A stretch of 64,000 nt of DNA, taken from contig CAZJHD010000022.1 in the NCBI GenBank assembly GCA_964545855.1, positions 1 through 64,000 of the forward strand, written 5' to 3'. How positions within the stretch are numbered: position 1 is the stretch's first letter; each line of letters starts with the position of its first letter. The stretch is from CAZJHD01 sp964545855. GTDB taxonomy: Bacteria; Planctomycetota; UBA1135; JACQFD01. The notes under the pieces were generated by a model. The model was not told the DNA's origin, did not search any database, and was given only the letters and a program-made list of their open reading frames with translations. The position numbers and the translations under genes were made by a program. Below are positions 8,323-17,038 of this stretch, in pieces.

Positions 8323-9816
8323 TCAGCCGGTCGACCGCTCGCGCCGCGCCGCTTCGCCGTAGACCTGCGCGTAGGTCTCGGCCGACCGCGTCCACGAGAA
8401 ATCCGACGCGAAGGCCCGCCGGCGCAGGGCCTCGAAGCGGGAACGGTCGGCGAAGCATGCGATCGCCCGGGAGAGCGCCTGCCCGAGGCCGTGCGCCGCC
8501 GCGGGCGTCCAGGCGCCGTCGTCCATCGTCATCGGGACGGGGAAGGAGAAGCCGTTCCCGTCGGCGGTCTCGTCGGCGTCGCGGATCGTGTCCGCGAGGC
8601 CGCCCGTGCGCGAGACGACGGGGATCGTCCCGAAGCGGCACGCGATCATCTGCGCGAGCCCGCAGGGCTCGAACTTCGACGGCATGAGGAGGAAGTCGCT
8701 CCCCGCGTAGATGCGCTTCGCGAGCGTCGGATTGAACTCGAGCGCACCGCCGACGCGGCCCGGGAAGCGGTCGGCGATCGCGCTCAGGGCGTTGCGGAAC
8801 GCATCGGGCCCGTCGCCGAGGACCGCGAGCTGGACGCCGCGCTCCAGGAACCAAGGGATCGACTGGAAGATCGCGGAGATCCCCTTCTGGGCGTCGAGGC
8901 GTCCGACGAATCCGAAGAGCGGCGTTCCCGGCTCCTCGGCGAGGCCGAGCTCGTGGCGCAGGCCCGCGCGGTTGCGTTCCTTCCCCGCCGCATCGGAGGC
9001 GGAGAAGGGCGCGTAGATCCCGCGAGCCGGATCGGTCTCCGTCCGCGACGGATCCCACACCTCGGTGTCGATGCCGTTCAGCACGCCCACGAGATCGCCG
9101 GATCGGTGCCGCAGGAGGCCGTCCATTCCGCAGCCGAGCGCCGGCCCTTGGATCTCGCGCGCGTAGGTCGGGCTCACCGTGCCGAGGATCGTCGACCAGG
9201 CGAGCCCCGCCTTGAGCGCGCTCACCATGCCGAGGTGGCCGGCCTGGTCCCAGGCCCCGAGATTCGCGGGGAGGCCGAGCACCGGGAGCCATCCGGCGGG
9301 GAAGACGCCGGGATGCGCGATGTTGTGGATCGTGAAGACGATCCCCGCGCGGCCGAGAGCGCCCGCGCGGTGACGCTGCGCGCGATAGACCGGGAGGAAG
9401 CCCGTGGGCCAGTCATGCAGGTGGATCGCGTCGGGCGTCCATCCTGGACGCTCCATCGCCGCGAGGACCGCGAGGCAGAAGAACGCGAAGCGGGCGGGAT
9501 TGTCCTCGTAGTCGCCGTAGGGCGCGGGCTCGCGGACGAAGAGGTCGGGGCAGTCGACGAGATGCACGGGGACGCCGCGCGACACGACCGTGCGGATCTC
9601 CGCGCGCGAGGGCAGCGGCGGCTGCACCACGTCGACGGCGCCGTCGTCCTTCGCTCCGGCGACGCGTTCCTGGGAGATCGATCCGAGCAGCGGCAGGTAC
9701 ACCTCGACGCGGTGACCGAGCTGCTGCAGGGCGCGGGGGAGGGAGCCGACGACGTCGGCGAGGCCTCCGACCTTGACGATCGGATCGCACTCCGGGGCGA
9801 CGAACGCGATGTGCAT
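8323..9816 (-). CDS. glgA: glycogen synthase (ADP-glucose)
   Basis: Encodes 497 aa from ATG 9816. It transfers glucose from ADP-glucose to the non-reducing end of a growing alpha-1,4-glucan (GT5, GT-B fold). Seen: MHIAFVAPECDPIVKVGGLA with the KxGGL ADP-glucose loop, FTIHNIAHPGVFP, LNGIDTEVWDP, FGFVGRLDAQKG at the start of the C-terminal domain, and FEPCGLAQMIACRFGTIPVV with the catalytic E-x7-E pair near the C-terminus. Length is standard (about 480). It starts 24 bases after the M28 peptidase stop and is followed by repeat copy A and then the branching enzyme. Confidence 0.95.
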   Translation of the reverse strand: MHIAFVAPECDPIVKVGGLADVVGSLPRALQQLGHRVEVYLPLLGSISQERVAGAKDDGAVDVVQPPLPSRAEIRTVVSRGVPVHLVDCPDLFVREPAPYGDYEDNPARFAFFCLAVLAAMERPGWTPDAIHLHDWPTGFLPVYRAQRHRAGALGRAGIVFTIHNIAHPGVFPAGWLPVLGLPANLGAWDQAGHLGMVSALKAGLAWSTILGTVSPTYAREIQGPALGCGMDGLLRHRSGDLVGVLNGIDTEVWDPSRTETDPARGIYAPFSASDAAGKERNRAGLRHELGLAEEPGTPLFGFVGRLDAQKGISAIFQSIPWFLERGVQLAVLGDGPDAFRNALSAIADRFPGRVGGALEFNPTLAKRIYAGSDFLLMPSKFEPCGLAQMIACRFGTIPVVSRTGGLADTIRDADETADGNGFSFPVPMTMDDGAWTPAAAHGLGQALSRAIACFADRSRFEALRRRAFASDFSWTRSAETYAQVYGEAARRERSTG

Positions 9817-9840
9817 GGGGCTGAGGGACGACGGCCGGGG

Positions 9841-11598
9841 TCAGAGATCCGGCCGCTCGAGGAAGGGAGTCGATCCGAACAGCACGGAGCGGCGCGGCTC
9901 GCCGGCGACGGCTTCCGCCTTGCGGAGCGCATCGACGAAGGGGGGGCGCCCGGGGAGATCGGCGAGGCGCTGCGCGACGGCCGCGCCGAGCCGCGTCACG
10001 CGGAGCGCCTTCGCGAAGTCGAGCCGGTCCGTCGTGTCGGTCTCCCGGTGGTAGTCGCCGTGCTCGCCCGTGTTCAGGAACAGGACGGGGATCCCCGCCA
10101 GGTAGAAGGCCGCCTGGTCGCTCCGGTCGAACATGCTCTCGCTCGCCGTGACCTCGAGATCGATCCCGGCGTTCGCGCGGCGGAGCAGCGGAGCGAGGAC
10201 CGGGCTCGAAGGGCTGCCGGCGACGAAGACCTGGTTCTCCGACGACGCCTCGCCCGGCGACGCCCGCAGGTCGTCCTCGTTGCCGCGCCCGATCATGTCG
10301 AGGTTCAGCATCGCGACGATCGACTCGAGGGCGATCGGCGGGTTCGCGGCGAAGTGGAAGGAGCCGAGCAGCGCGACCTCCTCCGCGGCGAAGGCGACGA
10401 AGACGATCGAGCGGGCCGGCGGGCTCGCCGCGAGGGCCTTCGCCATCGCGAGGATCGCCGCCGTGCCCGAGGCGTTGTCGTCGGCGCCGTTCCACACGCT
10501 GCCGGTGGACGCGTCCATCCCGACGTGGTCGTAGTGAGCCCCGACGACCACGTGCTCCTCCCGCCGACCGGGGTCGCTGCCGCGGAGCCGCCCGACGACG
10601 TTCGCCGTCCGCCGTCCGTCGCCGACGATCTCGACGCGGCCGGCGACTCGACGGCCCGGGAGCGCACGCGAGCGCGGGGCGCCGGCGCCGGCGAGAGCGC
10701 GCTCCTCGGCCCCCGCGTCGAGCAGCCGCGCGGAGGCCTCCGCCGCGAGGAAGACGGCGGGGATCGGCATCCGGAGCCCCGAGTCCTGCGCCTGGGAGAT
10801 CCAGAGCACCTGCTCGTGCATCTCCCGCGCCGAGACGTTGTGCTCCCGGAACTCCGCGGTGTCGTCGAGGTCCTCGATCAGAGCGCCGAGCTTGCCCATG
10901 GGGTTCGTCGATCTCCAGAAACCTCGGCCCGGGAGCGAGCGCCGCGCGGCCCCCTTCGGGAAGCTCGCGAGCGAGGGCACGACGACGAGCGCGACGGCGC
11001 CGTGGCGTGCGGCGTTGCGCGCCTTCTCCGCGAAGCGTGCGTGGCGCGTCAGCCGGCGGCCGTCCCAGGCGCTCGCGCCCGGATCGTCGGCGAAGGGCTC
11101 GTGGCGCAGTGCCACGGCCACCTTGCCGCGCACGTCGATCCCCTCGTAGTCGTCCCAGGCGCACTCGGGAGCCGTGATGCCGAAGCCGACGAAGACCGCC
11201 TCCGCGTCGAAGCGCCCGTTCGCCGATCCGACGAGCGGCAGGAAATCGTCGCGCGGCACCGCCGCCGTCGTCGTTCCGTCCGCCGCGACGGAGAGCCTGC
11301 AGTCGCCGAGGTCGCGGATCGCGAACTCGAACGTCTGCGCGTAGGTGCCGTCGTCACCGAGGGGCTCGAGGCCGATCTCGGCGAAGCGCGTCTCGAGCCA
11401 ACGCTGCGCCGCGAGGCCGCCCGGCTCGCCGGCCTTGCGACCCTCCATCGCGTCGCTCGCGAGGTGCTCGACGTCGGCCCGGTACCTCGCGGCGTCGAGA
11501 GCGGCAGGCGGATCCTGGACCGGTGCGCGCGGAGCGGCCCACGCGCCGTGGGGAGCCGCGAGGAGCGCGAGCGGAGCGAGGAGCGCGCGCCGGCTCAC
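9841..11598 (-). CDS. secreted M28 metallopeptidase with PA-type insert
   Basis: Encodes 585 aa from ATG 11598. The N-terminal signal peptide (about residues 1-22, ending AWAA) indicates export. Zinc and catalytic residues of the M28 aminopeptidase family are present in order: HYDH 355-358, GADDNASG 371-378, AEE 405-407, NLDMIGR 432-438 and DYH 515-517. Between the signal peptide and the catalytic domain, residues of about 130-330 resemble a protease-associated insert. It releases N-terminal amino acids from peptides in the periplasm or outside the cell. The start overlaps the stop of the upstream M48 gene by 4 bases, so the two metalloproteases are translated together; glgA follows 24 bases after the stop. 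Confidence 0.88.
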   Translation of the reverse strand: MSRRALLAPLALLAAPHGAWAAPRAPVQDPPAALDAARYRADVEHLASDAMEGRKAGEPGGLAAQRWLETRFAEIGLEPLGDDGTYAQTFEFAIRDLGDCRLSVAADGTTTAAVPRDDFLPLVGSANGRFDAEAVFVGFGITAPECAWDDYEGIDVRGKVAVALRHEPFADDPGASAWDGRRLTRHARFAEKARNAARHGAVALVVVPSLASFPKGAARRSLPGRGFWRSTNPMGKLGALIEDLDDTAEFREHNVSAREMHEQVLWISQAQDSGLRMPIPAVFLAAEASARLLDAGAEERALAGAGAPRSRALPGRRVAGRVEIVGDGRRTANVVGRLRGSDPGRREEHVVVGAHYDHVGMDASTGSVWNGADDNASGTAAILAMAKALAASPPARSIVFVAFAAEEVALLGSFHFAANPPIALESIVAMLNLDMIGRGNEDDLRASPGEASSENQVFVAGSPSSPVLAPLLRRANAGIDLEVTASESMFDRSDQAAFYLAGIPVLFLNTGEHGDYHRETDTTDRLDFAKALRVTRLGAAVAQRLADLPGRPPFVDALRKAEAVAGEPRRSVLFGSTPFLERPDL

Positions 11599-12611
11599 TC
11601 TCCGCCACCAGACGGGATCTTCGGCGTCGATCCCGCGGCGGGCTTCACGGGCGGCACGGGGGCGTCGGAGTCCTTCGCCGGCGCGCCGGTCGCCGACGGC
11701 GTCTTCGGGGCCGTCGGCTTCGAGGGTAGCGGGGGCACGGGAACGCTCGAGGGACTGGCGGCGGCCGTCGATGCGGCGGCCGACGTCGAGCCGGAGGCGG
11801 GTGGAGCGGCGGCACCGCCCGAAGCACTACCCGACTTCGCGCGCTGGTAGATCTCCATCGCCTCGGGCATCCACTCCTCGAGCTGCGCGATGCGCGTCTC
11901 GGGGCTCGGATGCGTGGAGAGGAACTCGGGCGGACCCCCGCCGCCGGTCGCGTCGATCATCCTCTGCCAGAAGCGCGGCGCCTCGCGCGGGTCGAAGCCC
12001 GCCTCGGCCATGAGGCGGAGCCCGATCTGATCGGCCTCGGTCTCGTCGGCGCGGCTGAAGGGGAGGACGACGCCTCCCTGGCTCAGCATCCCGAAGCTCG
12101 CGAGAACGCCTTCCTGCACTCCTCCGCCGACTCCGGAGAGGCCGACGGCGAGGAGTTCCTGGACGATCGACATGCCGAGACCCTCCGTCATGCGGCGGCC
12201 GCCGTGACGCGCGAGCGCGTGGGAGACCTCGTGCCCCATCACGACGGCGAGCCCCTCGTCGGACCGCGTGACCGGGAGGATGCCCGTGTAGACGCCCATC
12301 TTCCCGCCGGGAAGGCACCAGGCGTTCACTTGCGGCGAATCGATGAGCACCACCTCCCAGTCGAAGTCGGGCTTGTTCGCCACCTGGGCGAGCCGCATCG
12401 ACACGCGACGCACCTGATCCCACGCGGGACCCGACGACACGACCTTCTCCTGGGAGACGATCTGCTGATAGGCCTCGGCGCCGAGCGAGGCTTCCTGCCC
12501 CTCGCTGAAGACGTTGAGCGTCGTTCGTCCCGTGTAGGGATTCGTCTGGCAGCCGGCGAGGAGCGGAGGCGCGGCCACGAGGGCCGCGAGGAGGATCCGT
12601 GCGCGCACCAT
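11595..12611 (-). CDS. M48-family metalloprotease lipoprotein
   Basis: Encodes 338 aa from ATG 12611. The lipobox LLAG-C21 shows an outer-membrane or periplasmic lipoprotein. The zinc site HEVSH is at 127-131 and the third-ligand motif ETEAD at 190-194, as in BepA/Oma1-type M48 peptidases that control outer-membrane protein quality. The last 80 or so residues are an Ala/Pro/Ser low-complexity tail, unlike the TPR domain of BepA. The start was chosen for the signal peptide and for a -10 hexamer ending 7 bases before it. It overlaps the M28 gene (ATGA). Cleavage of misfolded envelope proteins is inferred. Confidence 0.87.
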   Translation of the reverse strand: MVRARILLAALVAAPPLLAGCQTNPYTGRTTLNVFSEGQEASLGAEAYQQIVSQEKVVSSGPAWDQVRRVSMRLAQVANKPDFDWEVVLIDSPQVNAWCLPGGKMGVYTGILPVTRSDEGLAVVMGHEVSHALARHGGRRMTEGLGMSIVQELLAVGLSGVGGGVQEGVLASFGMLSQGGVVLPFSRADETEADQIGLRLMAEAGFDPREAPRFWQRMIDATGGGGPPEFLSTHPSPETRIAQLEEWMPEAMEIYQRAKSGSASGGAAAPPASGSTSAAASTAAASPSSVPVPPLPSKPTAPKTPSATGAPAKDSDAPVPPVKPAAGSTPKIPSGGGE

Positions 12612-12618
12612 GGGGCCG

Positions 12619-12624
12619 AGCATA
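12619..12624 (-). promoter_or_regulatory. candidate -10 TATGCT of the M48 gene
   Basis: TATGCT (read leftward) ends 7 bases before ATG 12611, which predicts a leaderless or near-leaderless transcript. No ribosome-binding site is present. The 12-bp tandem repeats start 26 bases further upstream. Confidence 0.45.
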
Positions 12625-12650
12625 GCAATCGGCGCCACCGCCCCGCGCGC

Positions 12651-12710
12651 GCCCATCACCGCGCCCATCGCCGCGCCGATTGCCGCGCCGATCACCGCGC
12701 CCATCACCGC
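12651..12710. repeat. 12-bp tandem repeat, five units
   Basis: Five 12-bp units of consensus GCC(C/G)ATCACCGC run without gaps, and the last carries the stop codon of the leftward membrane-protein gene (12704-12706). The array ends 26 bases upstream of the M48 -10 hexamer. It could be a simple slippage repeat or an upstream regulator-binding array. Confidence 0.6.
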
Positions 12711-14776
12711 GCCGACGTGGCGCCGCCGAGGCCTTCGCGGAACTGCGGATGGAGCGCGTCGGGGATCCCCTCGAGAAGGCGATCGACGGCCGGGCTCACG
12801 ACGTCGCTCGAGGGCGGCACGAGGAATCGCAGCCGATATCCGGCGCCGAGCCCGCGGGTGAAGGATCGCGCGAGCTGCGGAGGGAAGTTCGCGACGGCGC
12901 GCCGCAGGAGGGCCGCCGACGGCGAGAAGAACTCGTTCACGATCTTGCCGACGCGGAAGCCGAGACCGAAGGCCACCTCGTTTCGGTCCACGCGTTCGGG
13001 AAGCGAGTCGATCCGCGCGAAGGCCTTCTTCCCGTCGAAGAACCGCGGGACCGGCGGATAGCCGTCGAGGGAGACCTGCAGCAGCCCGTGCCCGAGACCG
13101 CGCGCGAGCCAGAGCCGCTCCTCCTCGCTCGCCGGGCCGCCGAGGAGCTGCGCGGCGAGCTCGCGATCGAAGGGCTCCGCCATGCCGAGATCGTGCCCGA
13201 CGGCGGCGGCGGCGAAGGCGCGGAAGCGCGGCGGCGGCCGGCGGATCCACGCCAGGCGCGCGCCCGCGTCTCCGGAGGGAGGCGCGCCCAGGGGAATGCG
13301 CGGCGGGATGTACCGCAGGGGGAACGTCCACGCGTCCGCGTCGTCCACGGCGTGCACGAGGTCGAGCACGGCCCCCGGATCGGCGTGGCTCGCGACGAAC
13401 CGGTTGGCGGTCGTGTTGCGCTCCGGGTCTCCGAGGAGCTTGCTCTCGACGCGGCGCAGGCCGGCGCGGTCCTCGGCCGAGAGCGACGCGTAGAGGAAGT
13501 GGCCGTTGAACTCCTCCCAGTGGAATCCCCGTCGCGCGGGCTCGTGGAGGATCGTCCGCCAATCCCAGGTGGAGAACGAGCCGAAGGCCCCCAGCAGGAA
13601 CGCCGGTCCGAAGACCATCGGGGCGAGGACGGGCCGTCCTCGATCGGCGAGGCGCGCGGCGGCGACGCCGATGGGGAGGAGCAGGAAGGGGATCAGCGGG
13701 AGCGCGTAGCGCACCTCGAGGGCGTTCGACGTGGAGTCCTCGATCACGAAGGAGTTCGAGCTCCGCGCGAAGACCAGCGAGAAGAGGATCGGATAGGCCG
13801 CGAAGAACCCGCCGCACGCGAGGATCGAGCGCAGGCTCGTCTCGCCGCGACGCCAGCGCAGGATCGCTCCGACGAAGAGGGCGAGAGCGCAGCCGTAGGC
13901 GAGGAGGAGCGTCCCGTCGGCGAGGAACCGATTCTCGAACTGGAACGCGAAGGGGAAGCCGTCGCGCCAGAGCGTGACGAACCGATCGACCGGGTCGGTC
14001 GCGCCGAGGTGCTGCGTCGGGCTCCGGCCCCAGAGCGTGATGGAGGCACCGCCCGTCACGAGCCAGCCGAGGAAGGGAAGCGCGGCGCCCGCCACCATGC
14101 CCGGCAGGAACCCGACGGCGAGCTCACCCCAGAAGCGCGGCTCGCGCACGCGCGGGAGCGCCACGGGGACCGCGACCAGGGAGAGCGCCGCGATCCCGAG
14201 CGCTCCCTGCAGATGGAATCCGACCGCGAGCGTCACCAGGGCGCCCGCGAAGAACGCCTTCGCGAGGAGGCGCGAGCCTTCGCCGCGGGCCCACTCGATC
14301 GTGAAGAGCGCCGCCGCCAGGACGAAGGGGAGGCTCTCCACGTGATCGCCGTAGGAGAGGATCGCCATCTTCGCGAATCCCGCGGGCGCGAAGGCGAAGA
14401 GCGCTCCCGAGAGCCGCGCCGCGCGCGAGCCGAAGTTGCGGTGAACGACGACCATCCACAGCGCCAGCGCCGCCAGGTGGAACAGCGTGCCGGCGAATCG
14501 GAGCGCGAAGGTGGAGGGCCCGAGCAGCACGTAGAACGGCGATGCGAGCACGCTCACCAGGAGCGATCCCGGCACGTGCGGGATCTCGTAGAGGTGCGTC
14601 GGCCAGAGCGTCAGCCCGTCGACGAAGGCCTTCGCGAGCGTGCCGCGATAGAGACCCTCGGCGGGCACCTCGTCGACGCGGGAGAGGCTCGTCCCGATGC
14701 GGAGGACCGTCGCGGCGGCGAGCAGCACGACGAGGGACCGGACCGGGAATCGGTCGGCCGAGGCGCGGTCGGTCAT
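12704..14776 (-). CDS. polytopic membrane glycosyltransferase-like protein
   Basis: Encodes 690 aa from ATG 14776. Residues about 1-450 hold around ten hydrophobic segments, with a polar loop after the first one that contains RVDEVPAEG, reminiscent of the acidic first loop of GT-C enzymes (ArnT/PMT/YfhO-like, lipid-linked sugar donors). The remaining 240 or so residues are soluble and of unknown fold. No metal or sugar signature is firm enough to name a substrate. Its stop falls within the 12-bp repeat array. It is divergent from the cyclodeaminase-like gene at 14857, with 80 bases between them. Lipid-linked sugar transfer at the inner membrane is inferred. Confidence 0.6.
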   Translation of the reverse strand: MTDRASADRFPVRSLVVLLAAATVLRIGTSLSRVDEVPAEGLYRGTLAKAFVDGLTLWPTHLYEIPHVPGSLLVSVLASPFYVLLGPSTFALRFAGTLFHLAALALWMVVVHRNFGSRAARLSGALFAFAPAGFAKMAILSYGDHVESLPFVLAAALFTIEWARGEGSRLLAKAFFAGALVTLAVGFHLQGALGIAALSLVAVPVALPRVREPRFWGELAVGFLPGMVAGAALPFLGWLVTGGASITLWGRSPTQHLGATDPVDRFVTLWRDGFPFAFQFENRFLADGTLLLAYGCALALFVGAILRWRRGETSLRSILACGGFFAAYPILFSLVFARSSNSFVIEDSTSNALEVRYALPLIPFLLLPIGVAAARLADRGRPVLAPMVFGPAFLLGAFGSFSTWDWRTILHEPARRGFHWEEFNGHFLYASLSAEDRAGLRRVESKLLGDPERNTTANRFVASHADPGAVLDLVHAVDDADAWTFPLRYIPPRIPLGAPPSGDAGARLAWIRRPPPRFRAFAAAAVGHDLGMAEPFDRELAAQLLGGPASEEERLWLARGLGHGLLQVSLDGYPPVPRFFDGKKAFARIDSLPERVDRNEVAFGLGFRVGKIVNEFFSPSAALLRRAVANFPPQLARSFTRGLGAGYRLRFLVPPSSDVVSPAVDRLLEGIPDALHPQFREGLGGATSAR

Positions 14777-14841
14777 CGCGGCGCGAGGATCGGAGGGGCC
14801 AGGGCTCGGCTCAAGGTGTCAGCGCGGGGACGGCCCGAGGC

Positions 14842-14847
14842 TATCCT
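14842..14847 (+). promoter_or_regulatory. candidate -10 TATCCT
   Basis: TATCCT ends 9 bases before ATG 14857, which predicts a leaderless transcript for the cyclodeaminase-like/gpmI/egt operon. It sits between a CCGAGG/CCTCGG inverted repeat. Confidence 0.45.
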
Positions 14848-14856
14848 CGGCCCGCG

Positions 14857-15480
14857 ATGACCTTTCTCGACAAAAGCCTCCGTGACTTCCTCTCCCAGCT
14901 CGCCGCCCGCACTCCCACGCCTGGAGGCGGAACCGTCGCGGCCCTGAACGCCGCCCTCGGGACGGCCCTCGTCTCCATGGCCGCGCGCTTCACGTCCGGC
15001 AAGAAGTACGTGGAGGTGGAGGCCGAGGCGGCGCGCGTGGCCGAGACCTGCGACCGGCTGCGGGAGCGCGCCGGCGTCCTCGCCGACGAGGACTCGGCCG
15101 CCTACGACGCCGTGACCGCCGCCTACGGCCTGCCGAAGACGAACGAGGCCGAGAAGGCGGCGCGCTCGCGCGCGATCGAAACGGCGATGGGAGGTGCCCT
15201 CGCCGTCCCGCGGCGAACGCTCGCCCTCGCGCTGGAGGCGCTCGAGCTGGCGGCGGCCTTCGCGCCGAAGGCGAATCCGAATCTCGCGAGCGACGTCCTC
15301 GTGGGAGCCGCCTGCCTGGTGGCGGCCGCCGAGGGGGCCCGCGCGAACGTGCGCATCAACGCGCTGTCGCTCCCCGATTCGAGCGACGCGAAGAAGAGCC
15401 TCGCGGAGGCCGACGCGGGCCTCGCCCGCGCGGGCGAGCTGCTGTCGGCGGTGCGCGCGGCGGTGGAAGGCGGGAAGTGA
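14857..15480 (+). CDS. formiminotransferase-cyclodeaminase-fold protein
   Basis: Encodes 207 aa from ATG 14857. It matches the stand-alone FTCD_C or methenyltetrahydrofolate cyclohydrolase family (FchA-like): DFLSQLAARTPTPGGGTVAA contains the PGGGS/T-type folate loop, followed by long amphipathic helices and LASDVLVGAACL. Members act on formimino- or methenyl-tetrahydrofolate. It is encoded without the formiminotransferase half, which is usual for bacterial members. Its stop overlaps the GTG of gpmI by 4 bases. The link to glycolysis and ergothioneine genes is by operon only; a one-carbon role is inferred. Confidence 0.8.
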   Translation: MTFLDKSLRDFLSQLAARTPTPGGGTVAALNAALGTALVSMAARFTSGKKYVEVEAEAARVAETCDRLRERAGVLADEDSAAYDAVTAAYGLPKTNEAEKAARSRAIETAMGGALAVPRRTLALALEALELAAAFAPKANPNLASDVLVGAACLVAAAEGARANVRINALSLPDSSDAKKSLAEADAGLARAGELLSAVRAAVEGGK

Positions 15481-17015
15481 CGCCGCGGCCGGTGCTGCTG
15501 TGCGTGCTCGACGGCTTCGGCGAGCGCGCGGAATCGGAGTGGAACGCCGTGCGCCTCGCGCCCGCCGAGAACGTGCTGCGATGGCAGAAGGAGTATCCGT
15601 CGGCGCTGCTCTCCTGCTCGGGGAACGAGGTGGGGCTCCCGCTCGGCCTCATGGGCAACTCCGAGGTGGGACACACGAATCTCGGCGCGGGGCGCATCGT
15701 CTGGCAGGAGATCACGCGCATCGACCAGGCGATCGCCGACGGCTCCTTCTTCGAGAGGGCCGCCTTCGTCGAGCCGATCGACGCGGCGCACCGGGAAGGA
15801 CGCCGCGTGCACCTGCTCGGTCTCGTCTCCGACGGCGGCGTCCACTCCTCCGACCGGCACGTGCGCGCGCTCCTCGACCTCTGCGCCCGCAGAGGCATGC
15901 AGAAGGACCGCGTCCTCGTGCATGCGTTCCTCGACGGCCGCGACACGCCGCCGCGGAGTGCGCCGGGCTACCTGGCGCGGCTCGAGCAGGACATGGCGGA
16001 GGCTGGCGTCGGCCGCATCGCGACGCTCGTCGGCCGCTACTTCGCGATGGACCGCGACAAGCGGTGGGACCGCGTGAAGATCGCCTGGGATGCGCTCGTG
16101 GCGCGCGCCGGCGTGCGGGAGGCGTCGGCCGCCGAGGGCATCGCGGCGGCGCACCAGCGCCAGGAGAACGACGAGTTCGTGAAGCCCGTCGTCGTCGGCG
16201 AGCCCGAGAGCGGCCGCGTCGCGGACGGAGACACGGTCGTATTCTTCAACTTCCGGGCGGACCGCGCGCGGGAGATCTCCGAGGCCTTCCTCTTCGACGG
16301 CTTCGCGGGATTCGAGCGCGGCGTGCGACCGCGCGTCCGCTTTGCGACCATGACGCGCTACCGAGAGGACTTCCCCTGCCCCATGGCGTTCCCGCCGCAG
16401 GTTCTGCAGGGGAGCTTCCCGGAGCTCCTGGCCGGCGCGGGCATCGCCCAGCTCCGCATTGCCGAGACCGAGAAGTACGCGCACGTCACGTACTTCTTCA
16501 ACGGCGGCGAGGAGAAGGTGTTCGCCGGTGAGGACCGCATCCTCGTGCCGAGCCCCAAGGTGGCGACCTACGACCTCGCGCCGCGCATGTCCGCCGACGA
16601 GGTGACCGCGCGGCTGGTCGCGGAGATCGAGACGGGGAAGCACGGCGTGATCGTGCTCAACTTCGCGAACCCCGACATGGTCGGGCACACGGGACTCTTC
16701 GATGCGGCGAAGGAGGCGGTCCGGGCCGTGGACTCGTGCCTCGGGAAGATCGTCGCCGCGATCCGCGCCCGCGGCGGCGTCGCCGCCATCACCGCCGACC
16801 ACGGGAACTGCGAGCTCATGCGCGATCCGGAGACGGGGGAGCCCCACACGGCGCACACGACGAACCCCGTTCCCTTCGTGCTCGTGTCCGACGAGCACAG
16901 GGGCGCGAAGCTCCGCGACTGGGGGATCCTCGCCGACGTGGCGCCGACCCTCCTCGACGTGATGGAGCTGGAGAAGGACCCTCGCATGGACGGCAGGAGC
17001 CTGCTCGACCGCTGA
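15477..17015 (+). CDS. gpmI: 2,3-bisphosphoglycerate-independent phosphoglycerate mutase
   Basis: Encodes 512 aa from GTG 15477. It interconverts 3- and 2-phosphoglycerate in glycolysis through a phosphoserine intermediate using two Mn ions. Seen: LLCVLDGFG (metal Asp 12), GNSEVGHTNLGAGR with nucleophile Ser 62, HAFLDGRDTPP, GRYFAMDRDKRWDR, NFRADRARE, and the second metal cluster LNFANPDMVGHTG and ITADHGNCE. Length is standard. Translation is coupled to the preceding cyclodeaminase-like gene, and egtB follows after 23 bases. Confidence 0.96.
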   Translation: MTPRPVLLCVLDGFGERAESEWNAVRLAPAENVLRWQKEYPSALLSCSGNEVGLPLGLMGNSEVGHTNLGAGRIVWQEITRIDQAIADGSFFERAAFVEPIDAAHREGRRVHLLGLVSDGGVHSSDRHVRALLDLCARRGMQKDRVLVHAFLDGRDTPPRSAPGYLARLEQDMAEAGVGRIATLVGRYFAMDRDKRWDRVKIAWDALVARAGVREASAAEGIAAAHQRQENDEFVKPVVVGEPESGRVADGDTVVFFNFRADRAREISEAFLFDGFAGFERGVRPRVRFATMTRYREDFPCPMAFPPQVLQGSFPELLAGAGIAQLRIAETEKYAHVTYFFNGGEEKVFAGEDRILVPSPKVATYDLAPRMSADEVTARLVAEIETGKHGVIVLNFANPDMVGHTGLFDAAKEAVRAVDSCLGKIVAAIRARGGVAAITADHGNCELMRDPETGEPHTAHTTNPVPFVLVSDEHRGAKLRDWGILADVAPTLLDVMELEKDPRMDGRSLLDR

Positions 17016-17038
17016 AGGCGCGCACGCGCGCCATCGAG

